DNA of 64,000 bases from Neckera pumila (Eukaryota; Streptophyta; Bryopsida; Hypnales; Neckeraceae). The translations under genes and the position numbers were made by a program. The notes under the pieces were generated by a model. The model worked only from the letters and a program-made list of their open reading frames with translations, did not search any database and was not told the DNA's origin. The DNA is taken from positions 1,364,001 to 1,428,000 of the forward strand of contig OZ018410.1 in NCBI GenBank assembly GCA_963969595.1, written 5' to 3'. Shown here one piece after another: positions 1-12,042 of this stretch; the stretch's first letter is position 1, and each line of letters opens with the position of its first letter.

Positions 1-38
1 TGCAAATGCTTCTCCTTACGGAAACTGGTTGCTTGCAG

Positions 39-711
39 ATGTTCTAAACGGACTGCTATCGAAAGAGAGATGGAAGGGAACCATGCCTCAGGTTCATTGT
101 TACTGCTTCATGCGATCTACAGAGACAAATGGGGATGTCATAAAAGTGGGTCATCAGTGAGCAGAAGACTGCACTTTCTTTTAATCTCAATTTCCTTGCT
201 AATGTCGGTGGTTTTTGGCTCCCCGATCTTATGATCATGATTCAAGTTAATGTTGGATGTGCAGAAAGCAGAAACGTACTTGGGTAATATGATTGTTGAT
301 CCTGATATATATATTGTCCGTGATGTGGCTCCAAATAAGGTGATTATGAATTTCTTTTCTTATGGATTCAGTCTTCTACTTAATCTCCGTGATCGTTCTT
401 TGAAATTTTTGGTTCTCTTTTGTGAATTACGGAGTTTGAAAAAGTTACATTACTGCTTCTTTGCTAGCGACCCACATCATTCCTACTTCGAATCTTTGTT
501 GCACTTTTTTCTGGGAATAGCATTGGAAATACTAATCTCAGATGGATAGTGAAGATAGCTGATGTTGAGCTGCAACCTTTCTGTGTTTTTGCAGATAATG
601 CTGTGCGTGAGTTTCAATCTGCCTGAAGCGGTTGCTTTTGCCCCAAACCCGGAGTCTCCAACTTTGAACCAGGGCGATATGTCATCATTAAAACGGCCAC
701 GAACTGAATGA
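39..711 (+). CDS. 3'-terminal exons of an unrecognised protein-coding gene (partial)
   Basis: Three exons join in one reading frame: 39-91, 265-339 and 595-711. Introns 92-264 and 340-594 start with GT and end with AG (acceptors TTGCAG, GTGCAG, TTTGCAG). The spliced product is about 81 residues. It starts with a split codon followed by [17 protein letters not shown], continues through KAETYLGN and [14 protein letters not shown], and ends in LKRPRTE at a TGA (709-711). Phase is preserved across both junctions, which is strong evidence for a real gene tail. I do not recognise the family. The basic RP-rich end could be a nuclear signal, but that is only a guess. Upstream exons lie outside the window. 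Confidence 0.62.
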
Positions 712-1805
712 TTCTTTTTTGAGCACTTGATAAAGTGGTAGTTTTAGCTAATCTTTTGAAGATATCCGTGCAGGCATGGATTGCCATGGCTGCTTTTGGA
801 GACTTTCTCTTTGACAGGATACGTGTTATCGAAGCCATATACTGTAAACTGAAAGTGGGATGCAAGAAAGCTTTTGACCCTCTTTGTTGCGAAGGTGGGA
901 CATTTGGAACCTAAACCTCAACTTAGGAACTCAACTCACTGAGATTAGATTGCCATCTGATCATGCCTTGTCATTCTGAAAGAAAAAAATAATTTAAATA
1001 AGAATCCAACTGTAAACTGAAATGAAAATTGAAAGAGGGGCCAAGAAAAAGGAAAGTCATTTTAAGGACTTTAATGATAATCTCTATTAGAGTGGCAAGT
1101 TTTATTCAAACTTGTTCCAATACAACCATATAAATTATAGTGACAAAATGGAAATATTATTTGGACATATAGCACCGCACAAGTGTTTAGATATACGGGT
1201 ACTTTTTTTAAAGTGGTCTTCGTAGCTCAATTTTTTTTGTGTTGTTTACACTTGATGTGAGTGCTTTTGTAGTAGTAACTCCTTTGTCTTTCACCTTAAA
1301 GGTTCAGTTGAAGTTTGTTGCATCTCTTTTTAACATTGCACTTGATTTGTAAGGCATAGGGTATAAGTTTTCCTATTTTGACAATTTTGATCAGCCTTTT
1401 GGGTTCTTTCTTCGCTTTGGAGATTGGCAACTTGTAACTTTGTCACATCCTACTTCATAGGCAATCGGTTGTTCAAAGCAATTTTGGTGTAGGATCTCGT
1501 TGCATTTGGGAGACAGAGAATGAGATTTGGTTTAGAAAATTGGATCTTCAGTTTTTTGGCTTCTTGTGCTTGTGAAGCTTGGTGACAGTGGTTAGCACGG
1601 TGCGTGAGTGCACACTTCATATCTTCCAACGGGTGTATATTTAATTGCCAAATTGTTGTATATTCAAACAAGAGTTTCTTGGACTTAGACTTGGGAATGC
1701 CTAGGATCATGAATGATTCAAGGAACCTCCAATAATTTTCACTTTACTGGAGAGGTAATCACCAGCCTTTTTTATTCTCTACATTCCATTGCAGATCAAT
1801 CTTTA
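712..1805. other. Intergenic, 3' flank of the first gene
   Basis: I see no convincing exon chain, RNA gene or terminal repeat here. It probably includes the 3' UTR of the gene ending at 711. The sequence is AT-rich with only short open frames. Confidence 0.4.
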
Positions 1806-2613
1806 GGGTGATTGCAAGAAACACCTGTCTTATTTTTCATTACACGTTCAATGCGCAAGTTGTTTTATGCTATAAGTATTGCAAAAATGAACACAAAATT
1901 TAGATGTAAGCTTCCTATAGCAACAAAAAATGTACTTGAACTATTTTAATTTTTTCAAAATTAATTCAATAGGTGAAATTAATTTTTGAGCATATGTCAC
2001 ATATGCGATTTGGGTGGTTTTTAGTACTATCGAGTACCATTTTTGACAAGTTACATTGTCAAATTTAGTAGGCTAGCTCTTCTAATAGAAATACACCTTT
2101 TCAAGAGAGGCATTTCCAAAAACATGTTCCAAGTGTGTTTTGCAATGGCCTAAAATGTGCTGTATTTAGGTTGAAGTTTTGCTGAATTAAAAATGGTTTT
2201 TAGTTCTAGCTTTAATCTTCCTTCTTTGTCAACAATGACCACTTTTAAAATAAAATTTTCTACTATATTTTCTAAATTAAAAATATGTAAAAGTCTCATT
2301 TTCTAGCATAAATTGCAACTTGTGGCTCAAAATGGTATTTTAGAATACACAAAAAGACTCAATAGTACTGTTGGAGGGGTTCAACGCCTCCAATTTGCCA
2401 ATGTGGATTGTTTTTCTGGCAAATTATGTATTGCCATCTATCCTTCTTATCCAATGATGAACACCACGTGTTGTTAGAATAGTAGATCTGAAATCCAATT
2501 GATCGTCCAGATTTCATGTTTTATGTCCCAATAGTACTAAAGATGACTTGTAATACAAAAAAAACTAAACTAAAAAACGCAACAAATAGCAAAAGTGTTT
2601 CTTGCAATCATCC
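1806..2613. mobile_element. Non-autonomous DNA transposon, GGGTGATTGC family, 4-bp TSD (copy A)
   Basis: The left end reads GGGTGATTGCAAGAAACACC and the right end is its imperfect reverse complement (GTGTTTCTTGCAATCATCC). The element is flanked by TTTA at 1802-1805 and 2614-2617, a 4-bp target duplication. It is about 808 bp and encodes nothing. The ends match the elements at 3014, 30829 and 36826. The superfamily cannot be fixed from ends alone. A 4-bp duplication without TTAA preference fits groups such as Sola or Ginger; that is inference. Confidence 0.72.
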
Positions 2614-2626
2614 TTTACTAGTAGTT

Positions 2627-2782
2627 GATGATACGAGGTATCCGTTGCTTCCCTAATTGATGGTGCCCCTTAGAGGTCCCATACATATGATAGCCATTGA
2701 GCAACTCTTCAATTGAAAGCTCGATAGGAGGAGATGTCATGAAAAATGCATTTGGCATATGAAAGCAAGCTTGGGGAAGTCA
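2627..2782 (+). pseudogene. PIF/Harbinger-type transposase fragment, broken
   Basis: The plus strand reads DDTRYPLLP, stop, LMVPLRGP..., EQLFN, stop, KLDRRR. After a frame change it reads GDVMKNAFGI, stop, KQAWGSH. The order (G)D-x-YPLLP-x-LM-x-P, then LFN-KLSR-R, then V-NAFG-K-x-W is the C-terminal catalytic region of HARBI1-like DDE transposases (DDE_Tnp_4). At least three stops and one frameshift show it is dead. It directly abuts the TTTA target duplication of copy A, so copy A may have inserted beside or into it. Confidence 0.6.
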
Positions 2783-3013
2783 CTAGTTTAGAGATTTAGT
2801 ATGATACGTGAGATTGGGGGATATTTTATAGGAGGCTATTTATCTAATATTTGTAATTTGAAATTTAATGCAACTTGTTATATTTGAAATTTAATGTATC
2901 CTATTGTTACAAATAATTCTAAGTTGCCATTTATTATAGCACCCTATATTATTATAATGAAATTGAGAGTCTAACTTTTGGTCCCCTATATTAGATTTAA
3001 AATTTGAACTAAT

Positions 3014-3756
3014 GGGTCATTGCAAGAAAGGCCGGTCCTATTTATTGTCACAATGAGAGTGACTTTCTTGTCATCCTCAATAACTTTTGAAACTTAAACC
3101 TCATGAACATAAAATTTTTGTAAAAGATGTCAAACTTTATGGTAATCAGATCCCTTCTTTTCTAGAAATTAAAAAAAAATCATTTTATATTTAAAAATCG
3201 TTTTTGTTAATTTGTCACAATGTGCGGTTTAGGGGTTTTTACTACGTTAGGAGTCCCCAAATTTAATGATTTGGACTTGAGATTTTCATGGTCTATTTGC
3301 ATAATAGGAAAGCATATTCCTACCAAAGGATATCTAAGTATATTAATTTGAATCCTCTACAGGAGTGCAAACAGCACTCCCATTGCATGCAATTTTTGAA
3401 CAATGAAGATGGTTTTAAGATCATCTTTTGGTGAAATCTCATCACTATAAACTCTTTCCAAATGGCCAATCTTTTGGGTTTTTTTAAATTTACATTTTCT
3501 ATTTTTTACATATTAAAAGGTGAAACTACAATGCAAATATCTATTTTCGTGAGATTTTGCACTTTCCCAGTTTTCCTTCTTAGAGAATTTTTCTATGCTT
3601 TCCTTTCCTAGGGTACCTTCTTTTTAAAGGTTAATACATTGAATATATATTTTACATTTTTGAGAGATTGTTTTTCTGATTTTAAAGTCTCCCAAAAGAA
3701 AAAATGAATATTGTAAAAACGCTATGCTTTTTTAACACCCTTTTTTGCAATGACCC
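3014..3756. mobile_element. Non-autonomous DNA transposon, GGGTCATTGC variant, 4-bp TSD (copy B1)
   Basis: The ends are GGGTCATTGCAAGAAAGGCC and its inverted counterpart ending TTTTTTGCAATGACCC. TAAT flanks both sides (3010-3013 and 3757-3760), a perfect 4-bp duplication. The interior is non-coding and includes the small inverted repeat GAGTGCAAACAGCACTCC. It is closely similar along its length to 7080-7836. The roughly 80 bp left of both copies are also alike, so a larger unit was duplicated at some point. Confidence 0.72.
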
Positions 3757-3760
3757 TAAT

Positions 3761-5434
3761 AGGTGTTGCATGATTAATTTTCTATTCTATTATTATTTTT
3801 TATCCTTTTTTTCTTTAATCTTTTGTCCCTTTTCTTTCAAACCATGTTTTTACGGTTATTGAAAACTGAAGTATAGTATGTTTGGACAAATGGACAATGG
3901 CCAAACAAATACATTCATGGACTGTAAACAATGCACTCTAGTTGTTTCAAACAACTTATAGCTAATCATCTACAATATATTCCAATGAATATAATGAGTG
4001 CAAATACTCACCAAAGAAAAAATGACATTACATTACTATATAATAAACAAACATAGACAGACCAAACAACATCTACCGTTTGTATATACATTATACAAAA
4101 GTACAAGTCCACTAATAAATGTACGAATTATCTTAGGCAAACTACAAATGAGTGAAAATGAGTCTTCTCCCACAAAAAAACATCTATCCTACAACAATTC
4201 TCTGAGAAGAGAGCTAAACAATTCTTTAAAATACTAAAAAACTTAGAGTCTTTACAGATAACTCTCGAGGCAACTAAGGCCTTCATCCACGGTTCAAGGA
4301 TAATTTGGGACAAACAATGTGTTATTTTTCATCCATCTCTTCTTTAAGGACATAAAATACTCATTCTACAAAATTATTTCTCCCTACATATTATTGCTCT
4401 CTTATATTTTTTCCTAAGTAAAACCTAATATATGGTATTAAACATAATCCTATATTAGTTATAATACCCTACATGTAATTCTACACCCTCTATATTAGAT
4501 ATAATGCTTAAAAAAAAATTTAGGTACAATAAATATATAGTATCCTATCTTAGATCTCATGTGGTTTCCAATATTTGCACTAAGTGATTTCCCTGGGAAG
4601 CAAAGTTTTTGAGAACTGCTTGCAAAATCCAATCTCTTAGTGTTGTTTTTGTCAGACATCATTCTATTGCCTTATTATACACACTATTTTACTATAGCCA
4701 TCATACAAAGAAGTTGAAGGCATTCTCTAGATGCTTTGTTGTAAGGGACTAGAAGGTCAAGTGATAGACAACAATGGTATTGTGCATAAGTCCAAAATTG
4801 ATGAGGCAAGTGAAGAAAATGTTGTTGGAATCGCAGTTGGAAGGCAAGATAGGGATTGCCTTGGTGTCTACACTTTGATACTAAAGTCACAATTTCTATA
4901 ATAGTCTTTGGCATTCATCAGTAGGAAAAAAATACATTTCAATAGAATAGTGTGTTGCTTGTAAGAGCTAGAATTGAATGTAACTTAACCTTGAATTGGC
5001 ATATATAGTAGCAGAATGTGGCCATACAGGGCTGAGTACAAGAACTTTTGTAGGCCATAAGACTAATGGGCAGCTACAATGTGGTCGGTATTGCCAATAT
5101 TAGCGGCAATATCAAAATGATTACATAATGTGGTTGTTGTTTGCGTTAGTAGTGTTATTTGGAGGTGCTATTTGTGGCCCTAATGATGTGTCTATACACC
5201 TTTACATTGTCAAATCCCTATTTAGGGCGAGATTATACGCTGGCTCGGTGGATAGCTCTGTACAATAAGACAAAATTAGTTCAATTGATTGTCTTGCCGG
5301 GGTGGGTAATAAAAAAGAAAGAGCTCAATTTTCTACCAATATCAATGGACAACTCCATTGGTGGAGGCTAGTCAATCTTGAGAGAATCTAATACGTAGAT
5401 ATTCTTAGTGTATCCCTTTCTACCCACCAGTTCT
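3761..5434. other. AT-rich intergenic stretch without a recognisable gene
   Basis: No family-level protein similarity is visible in any frame. Short frames around 4700-4920 and 5160-5370 stay open for 70-80 codons but show no motif I can name. They are treated as chance or as old transposon debris. Confidence 0.35.
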
Positions 5435-6829
5435 CATTACAAGAGAATAGGGTGTTTTAAGTGAGTTTTTAAGTATCGTCCTAGGCATAATGTTTTAAGT
5501 CATGACCTTTAAAGCAAATTTTTAAAAAATTTAAAAAAATTTAAAAATGATGCCATTCTGACGTGGTGCTGACGTCAGTGCGACGTGGCCCTTCAACCAC
5601 GTCACATTTCCAATTTTCCAATTTTTTTTTCCAGGTTTGTTCCGTAATATCACTACAGGGGTCCAGGCTTAGAGGCCTTGTTGAGGCCTCATATTTTTTG
5701 TAATGAGTGGCCTTGCCAAAATCACACTCTGTCCTAAGATGCATTTCCCTTGCATGAGTCCTATTAATTGAGTAATATGACAAATATCTTCAAATCTATT
5801 CAAAAAAGATACAATAATGTTTCAAAATTGCAACCTATACATCATCTATGATAATAAATGAAACCTCAAGTCTTTTAATCATTAACCCCTAAATGCCCAA
5901 GGCACCAAATTTAGGTGCCAACAATACTTTGAAGCTATACAAAACCTAACTAAGCTGCTATTTTTAATAGTTTATATTTTTGAGTATTTTTTTGAAGTCT
6001 ATATTTTGCATCGGAAATTTGATTTTGAAAATGAGTGATTATGAATTTTCTATTCAAGATCTTGTGCAAGGGTGTCCATTGCAATCTTGACTTTCTTTAG
6101 TGTTGAGGGCTTTTGGAAATGAGCCTCAAATATACTAGATCTTGAACAAAAGATCACATTAGAAATTCATTTCAAAAAATTATAGAGTAGATTTTGAAAA
6201 GCCATAAATTGATTGGGATTTATGCATGCTAGGCCTTTTAATATCATATTTTTTGGGTGACCAACTTTTTAGATTTGACATGTGAAAAGAAAATTGAAAG
6301 ATTTCAAATAGTTTTTATAATTCTAATACCCTCATGATCAAATATTATAATCTTTTAATCCATAAGTGATATAATTGTTGTATTTTCATTTCCTATATGA
6401 TCTCTAACATGTTTTCTTTTAAATTGGAGGGTTACAATTCAAAAAAAATTATACAACTTATCAAAATGTTGGCCTTTTATTCAATTTAGAGCAAATTCCA
6501 AGAAGCTCAAAGAAGGCTTTGGACATGTAGGGTTAAGGATCTTCAATTTCCATTCAAATTAATATTATCTATATTTTTAATATATAATATTTTTTTAAGC
6601 ACATCTATGTCAATTTTTACAATATCAATGGAGGTGGGTCTTAAACAATGTAATGAAATATTAAAACATGTGTGCAATGAAATATTAAAAACATGGTGTA
6701 ATGAAATATTAAAATACATGTGTTTTAAGTAAAATTTTGCTAAAAATCTCTTTAAAGGTCATTACTTAAAATCATGTGTCTAGGACTATACTTAAAAACT
6801 CACTTAAAACACCCCTTTTTCTTGTAGTG
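5435..6829. mobile_element. Small CACTA (EnSpm/CMC)-like element with a nested TTAA element
   Basis: The left end reads CATTACAAGAGAATAGGGTG and the right end is the inverted CACTACAAGAAAAAGGGGTG. About 70-90 bp of terminal inverted repeat continue inward from both ends (shared blocks TTTTAAGTGAGTTTTTAAGT and TGACCTTTAAAG). CACTACAAGAAA is the textbook terminus of plant CACTA transposons. No 3-bp target duplication is preserved. There is no transposase, so this is a deletion derivative. A second element (5886-6532) is inserted inside. Confidence 0.65.
5886..6532. mobile_element. TTAA-flanked piggyBac-like MITE (copy P10), nested in the CACTA-like element
   Basis: It is flanked by TTAA at 5882-5885 and 6533-6536. 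The left end is CCCCTAAATGCCCAAGG and the inverted right end is CCCTACATGTCCAAAGCC. At about 647 bp it is a short subtype. The same subtype recurs in opposite orientation at 18135-18603, sharing the GAGCCTCAAATATAC segment and the GAGCTTCTTGGA subterminal segment. Confidence 0.65.
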
Positions 6830-7079
6830 TACACCAACTCACTTATCAACTCAATTTCATTCTCTTCAACAGTCACCAACTACCAAAACAAAAATTACGT
6901 TCTAATATAAGCTCCATGATTAAGCTCCATGAAAATGTGAAAAGCATATGATCACAAGAACTATGCATACAGTTGCCGGGTCAACATAAAAACTATTCAT
7001 ACAGCACTCTATATTATTTATAATGAAATTGAGAGTTTAACTTTTTGGCCCCTATATTAGATTTAAAATTTGAACTAAT

Positions 7080-7836
7080 GGGTCACTGCAAGAAAGGTTG
7101 GTCCTATTTGCTGTCACAATGAGAGTGACGTTCTTGTCATCCTCTATAACTTTTGAAGCATAAGCCTTATGAACTTGAAATTTTTATAAAAGATGTCAAA
7201 CTTTATGGTAATCAGATTCTTTATTTTTTAGAAATTAAAAAAAAAAATTTTATACTTAAACATCTTTTTTGTTAATTTGTCACAATGTGTGGTTTAGGGT
7301 TTTTTACTATGTTAGGAGTCCCCAAATTTAATGATCTGGAGCTGAAATTTTCATGGTCTATTTGTATAGTAGGAAAGCGTATTCCTACCAAAGGGAATCT
7401 GAATAAATATAAATTTGTGTCCTCCACATGAGTGCAAACAGCACTCCCATTGTGCGCAGTTTCTGAACAATGAAGATGGTTCTAAGATCAATCTTTTGGT
7501 GAAATCTCATCACTTTGAACTCTTTCCAAATGGCCAATTTTTGGGTTTTTTAAAAATTGATTTTCCTATTTTCTACAAATTAAAATGTGAAATTACGGAG
7601 CAAGTTTCTACTTTCGACGGATTTGGCACTTTTCTAATTCTCCTACTTAGAGAATTTTCCTATGCTTTTACTTCCTAGGGTACCTTTTCCTCTTAAAGGT
7701 CTATACACTAAATATATTTTTCACATTTAAAAAAAAATAAAATTCTAAGTTTAAAGTACTCCTGAAAGAAAAAAATTCAAAAAATGAGTACTGTGAAAAC
7801 GCTACGCTTTTTGTACACCCTTTCTTGCAATGACCC
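7080..7836. mobile_element. Non-autonomous DNA transposon, GGGTCATTGC variant (copy B2)
   Basis: It is a near full-length homologue of 3014-3756. The left end is GGGTCACTGCAAGAAAGG and the right end is TTTCTTGCAATGACCC. TAAT precedes the left end, but TGCC follows the right end, so the target duplication is not preserved on that side. It is non-coding. Confidence 0.68.
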
Positions 7837-8183
7837 TGCCACTAGTAACACTATTTTTCTGCCCCTCTGCCGCCCCTGTCCATCATATCTGGCAGCTTTG
7901 ATCCCCTCTTTATGTTTCTAGGGCAAGGAGCTCTCGCTCACCCAGTTCACCACTTTGATATATGATGTCCAGAGGTAATTGCAAGAAAACCTGGACACCT
8001 GTTTTGTGAATTGCTCGTAAGTCAAAAGTCACCTACAATTGGAATGAGACCAATTGTAAATGTCAAACTATATCCAGCAAAATTTGTAAATTTTCCATTG
8101 ACTCTCCCTCAGCATCTGGAAAGAAAGACTTGACATACATGACTTTATAAACAACATCTATACATCATTAACAAAGTCATCAC

Positions 8184-9925
8184 CTGTAGGCTTCAGCTTG
8201 GACATAGATGTTTGCTTCATTTTCATCTCTTTTGATTTGGCCTCCCCATATTGTGTCTTCAAGATAAATGCACACATTTCAGTACAACACTAATCCACCC
8301 ACACCGGACCATTGGCAGCTTGAAAAGAAACAAAAAGTAGCACTTGCACTGACAAGTTGCAACGGAATAAAAGGCAAGCAAAAGGGCAGGTAATATTGCT
8401 TACACGAAGCTTTTGCATGTCAGCTTCTTTGCTCCATTTTCTTTCCTCTACAAACTGAAAAGTAGGTACTCTTGGTCGCAAAAGTCTTTTCTTATCAAAT
8501 GCAACAAGCTCATCAAAAAAAAGATCGTCAACAGGATCGTCCTCCAATTCCGGATGCAGTATTTGAAAGGATTCTTTTTCAATCTGCTTATTGATATTAA
8601 CTTGAGAAAGGCATGAACGGTGAGCAGAGACTATTACTTTAATATCGCAGACCAACCAGTTAATTGTACCGTTGGTCGGTACATTGAAGAAAATACAGTG
8701 GAACTAAAACTTGTAGCCATTGAAATCCTTGAAACACAAATTAAAGAAACTTCACGACTACGGGATAGGATTTAAGTTTAGGCACATTGTGTAGGATGCC
8801 CGCTAGAGTGACAGGCGTAAGGAGAATTGCACCTTTAACCCCTAAAGGCCCAAGGCCTTTTTTCTGCCAAAAAACACCCAAAACTGCCATTTTTTAGCAA
8901 AGAGTGAAGAATAAATTAAAAATGTTTTTTTTGCACATCTAACTGTAGGATCTTACACCTAACTAGTATAAGAATGTGTGGAAAAAATTTCAGAATTTTT
9001 GACCGCATAGATTGCAAGATATCTACGTTTAAAGTGAAAAAAACAAGGTTTTCAGCACATCGTGGGATTGGATTTTTTGACTTTGAACATTTTTAGCTTA
9101 AAATTTTTGGACTACAGAGTTTTGAGCTTTAAATGTTTATAGTGGAGAATTGAGTTGACGATCTACCGGAAAAAAAAAATTCCAAAAAAACTTAATTTTC
9201 ATTATTAAAAAAATTGTTAAGTAGAATTAGGTACAAGATAGAAGGAAAATCTAAAATATTCATATATTTTAGATGGAATTAAAATGCACTAATCCCAATG
9301 GTGAGATTGTTCTAGCAAGTAAACTAAACCATGCCAAAAAAAAAAATTTGAAAAATTTGAAAAATTGCATTAAAAAATGAGTCCTACAAGTTATTTTTTT
9401 CAAAAAGATGCTCTAACTGCCCGAAAAACAAGAATGTCCATAACTTTCTCATAACAAATCCAAATGAAATGAATCAAAGCTTTCCAGATAGACAAAAATA
9501 TAATCTATGGGAAAAAAAATTCAAAAAAAAAAAAAAATTATTTTTTGCAAAATTTTTTTTGCTGCCGGTCTCCCTTGTTTTGAGCTTATTTGGGCATAAC
9601 TTTTTTTCCCGGGCACCGATTGAAAAAAAAATTATACTCCCACAAAGCTTATCAGTTTTTCTATCTTCTAAAAAAGTTTCGAAAAATCAGGACAAAATTT
9701 CAGCCCGTAGGTACCTGCCCGAAATCCCACTTGTCCGTTGAACGGACACTTGGGCCTTTAGGGGTTAATGTGTTGAAGTTGGTAGCCTTCGAGCGCTCCA
9801 CGACATTACCATGCTCGTCAATCTCTCTACCTTGCGCATGAAGACGAAGAACTGGTGCTTTGACAGATTTTGAACCACCATCCCCTGCCAAATTTTTGGG
9901 CATCATAGTCGGCATTATAGGCACG
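8184..9925 (-). pseudogene. PRP3: U4/U6 snRNP factor PRP3 gene fragment, exon split by a transposon
   Basis: Three minus-strand exons match the conserved middle of PRP3 (U4/U6.U5 tri-snRNP). The first, 9925 down to 9765, encodes ...KAPVLRLHAQGREIDEHGNVV...TNFNTL. The second, 8600-8404, encodes NINKQIEKESFQILHPELEDDP...LLRPRVPTFQFVEE and then RKWSKEADMQKLR. The third, 8256-8184, encodes TQYGEAKSKEMK. Order, spacing and the FQFVEE-KWSK signature are diagnostic of the family. The TTAA element at 8839-9764 sits in the last codons of the first exon. Even with it removed (TTA AAG, then GTGCAA), joining to the next exon is one base out of frame. No PWI, DUF1115 or downstream exons were found. It is therefore probably a dead or captured fragment, though unseen exons beyond my recognition remain possible. 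Confidence 0.75.
8839..9764. mobile_element. TTAA-flanked piggyBac-like MITE (copy P1) inside the PRP3 exon
   Basis: It is 926 bp, bounded by TTAA at 8835-8838 and 9765-9768. Terminal inverted repeats are CCCCTAAAGGCCCAAGG and CCCCTAAAGGCCCAAGTG. A subterminal inverted repeat (GTCCGTTGAACGGAC) and the block GCCCGTAGGTACCTGCCCG lie near the right end. The interior is AT-rich and non-coding. TTAA target choice plus a CCC-initial terminus is the hallmark of the piggyBac superfamily. Confidence 0.8.
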
Positions 9926-11936
9926 CTGAAATTGTCTCAGGTCTGAATACATCCCTCCACTCGACCTCAAAATTCTTACACCTCAAACCCTGTATGCTTT
10001 TGTGATGACGAATTCGCCACATTCGCAAGCATCAACGGCACAGGACCACAGTGCAAACACACTCAGAGTCCGATTATGATATTGCAACCTTAAACCACAC
10101 AAGGGCCTCCAAACAAGCAAATTCGTCAAATTTTTGGATAAAATTAATTCTGCGCTGCTAACTAGAGTTCAGAGCTCAAATTTCACCAAAACCCAAAGTT
10201 TCACCAAAACCTAATACTAATTCTGCAGACTATTACTCGTTCCACCACCTAGAGCATTGAAGCTAATCAAGTTATTTTACACATCACTTGAGACATAGAT
10301 CCGATGAAAAATCAACATTTCAAAACAAAAGCTTTGAGAGTAGAATTATCGGACATACGTCATTGATACACTGCAACCAAAGAAGCTCGAATCCCCTATT
10401 ATTGTCTCCCAATCCAGCTCCTGTACAAGAGAATTGCATTTGTCTCATCACTAACTTCAAAGGTAATGTTTCAAACAATTTTCATAGAATGCATTCTATA
10501 CATCACATTGCTCATCTACTTCATCGAAAAGAGCGATTGCAGACAAGAAATAAAAAAATTTCTCACCAATGTCTAGAAATTCAATTCAATTGCAGAATGA
10601 AGCTCCAAACTGTTCCTTATTATTGCCTTGTCACAAAAATAATTGTTATGTTCTTCTACAGCAGAAATCTGCAATTCCTCGAGCACTTTCTCCCCAGAAA
10701 AAAATTCTCTACAAATCCAATTCCACGAGAAGCCTACTGCAAGCCGTCATGAACAACAAATCAACCAACCCAAGACGCATTCGCAACGCACTTTAACTAT
10801 GAGAACACATCCCGCAAAGCATCGCAGAGCTCTCCGCATGAAAAAGGCCGCAGACTACGTTCCCCAAGTTCTCCGTTCCCGGAGTTCCCTGTTGGCCGCC
10901 GACGTTCCCAATGTTGGGAGCATCAGTGTCCCTAGACAGGCCCATTAATTTAAACATACTACTAAAATCACAACGACCTCTATAATATCACAATTCAATT
11001 TTTAATAATATTATAGAAATTCAATTGCTTTTGTAATAACCATAGAATACTTTCTACTATATATTATGTATTCTTTTTGTGAAATATTTGAAAATCAAAT
11101 GGATACCTCTAAAAAAATTTCAAAGAAATTTTTCAGGCAACAAAACTATAGATAAATTTCATGTCTTTTTAAAATGTGATATTAAAGAATAAGGAAGCAC
11201 CAACCGCTAGTGTTGCTCTATATATTCAAATGTGAAGATTCTATTTACATTGTTCACTTGATTAATTTATTCTTATTGCAATGTTTTCATCTTTGCAAAG
11301 GTTATTTTGTAAAAATTATGATATAAAGATTTTCTTTAATTACTTTATATTGCACTATATAAATTTTTTCAAAGAATATTGTATGAGGATGTCAATATTT
11401 TCATTTAAAGATTATACATCCTTTGTTTATCTACATTCTATCACATGAAAAATTGATGAAAGTAATATATTTAATGTGTAGCAAAGCAAGTGCCAATCAC
11501 TAGTAATAATTAAAAAATTTCAACAATGACATGAGAGCAAACTCCTAATTTTGATCACGATGGTTTGTTTTACCTTATATATAAAATACTGCAACATTCA
11601 TGCTTGCTCATTTGGATTTGTCTGTTCATTTTCAACGTACGTTAGACAAAATGAAATTGAGCAAAGCATAGACTCAATCATTTTGAAGTCATTGGAGTTT
11701 GGAGCAACTGGACTGCAACTGTGATGCCCCCCCTCAAAATTAAGCATACAGTGTATTGAAGCTGGGAGAGGGCAAAGTGCACGCAAGAGTGGAAGACCCC
11801 GTCCAATACCCGGATCCTGGGAGGGCCAGAGGGGTGTCGTCGTGTCTTCTGCGTGCTCCCAAGTGTCACAAGTGCTCACCTTTGCATCCTAACAGCTTCC
11901 CCTGCAGAAGCCACTCAAGCACCAAGAGTTGCGTTC
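9926..11936. other. Intergenic region between the PRP3 fragment and the AFG1-type gene
   Basis: I recognise no gene. A plus-strand frame of about 150 codons at 10288-10752 has no motif I can place and is rich in rare residues, so I do not call it. 11700-11936 is less AT-rich and is a plausible 5' regulatory region of the downstream gene. Confidence 0.35.
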
Positions 11937-11960
11937 AGTTCAGTTAAGCTTAACCGAACT
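11937..11960. promoter_or_regulatory. 24-bp near-perfect palindrome upstream of the AFG1-type gene
   Basis: The two 12-bp halves AGTTCAGTTAAG and CTTAACCGAACT pair with one mismatch. It lies about 80 bp upstream of the chosen ATG, so it may be promoter or 5' UTR. Its regulatory role is inferred only from position and symmetry. Confidence 0.3.
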
Positions 11961-12042
11961 CAGTTTGAGGGTGGGATGATAGTAATTCCGGCAGCATCGC
12001 TGGCCTGCGTGCACAGTGAGCCCTCGTGACAACCCAAGTTCG

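Noticed and set aside
10288..10948. Overlapping plus-strand open frames up to 154 codons
   Set aside because: Three registers are open at once, with no ATG-anchored domain, no motif and unusual composition. Overlapping openness in low-complexity DNA is expected by chance.
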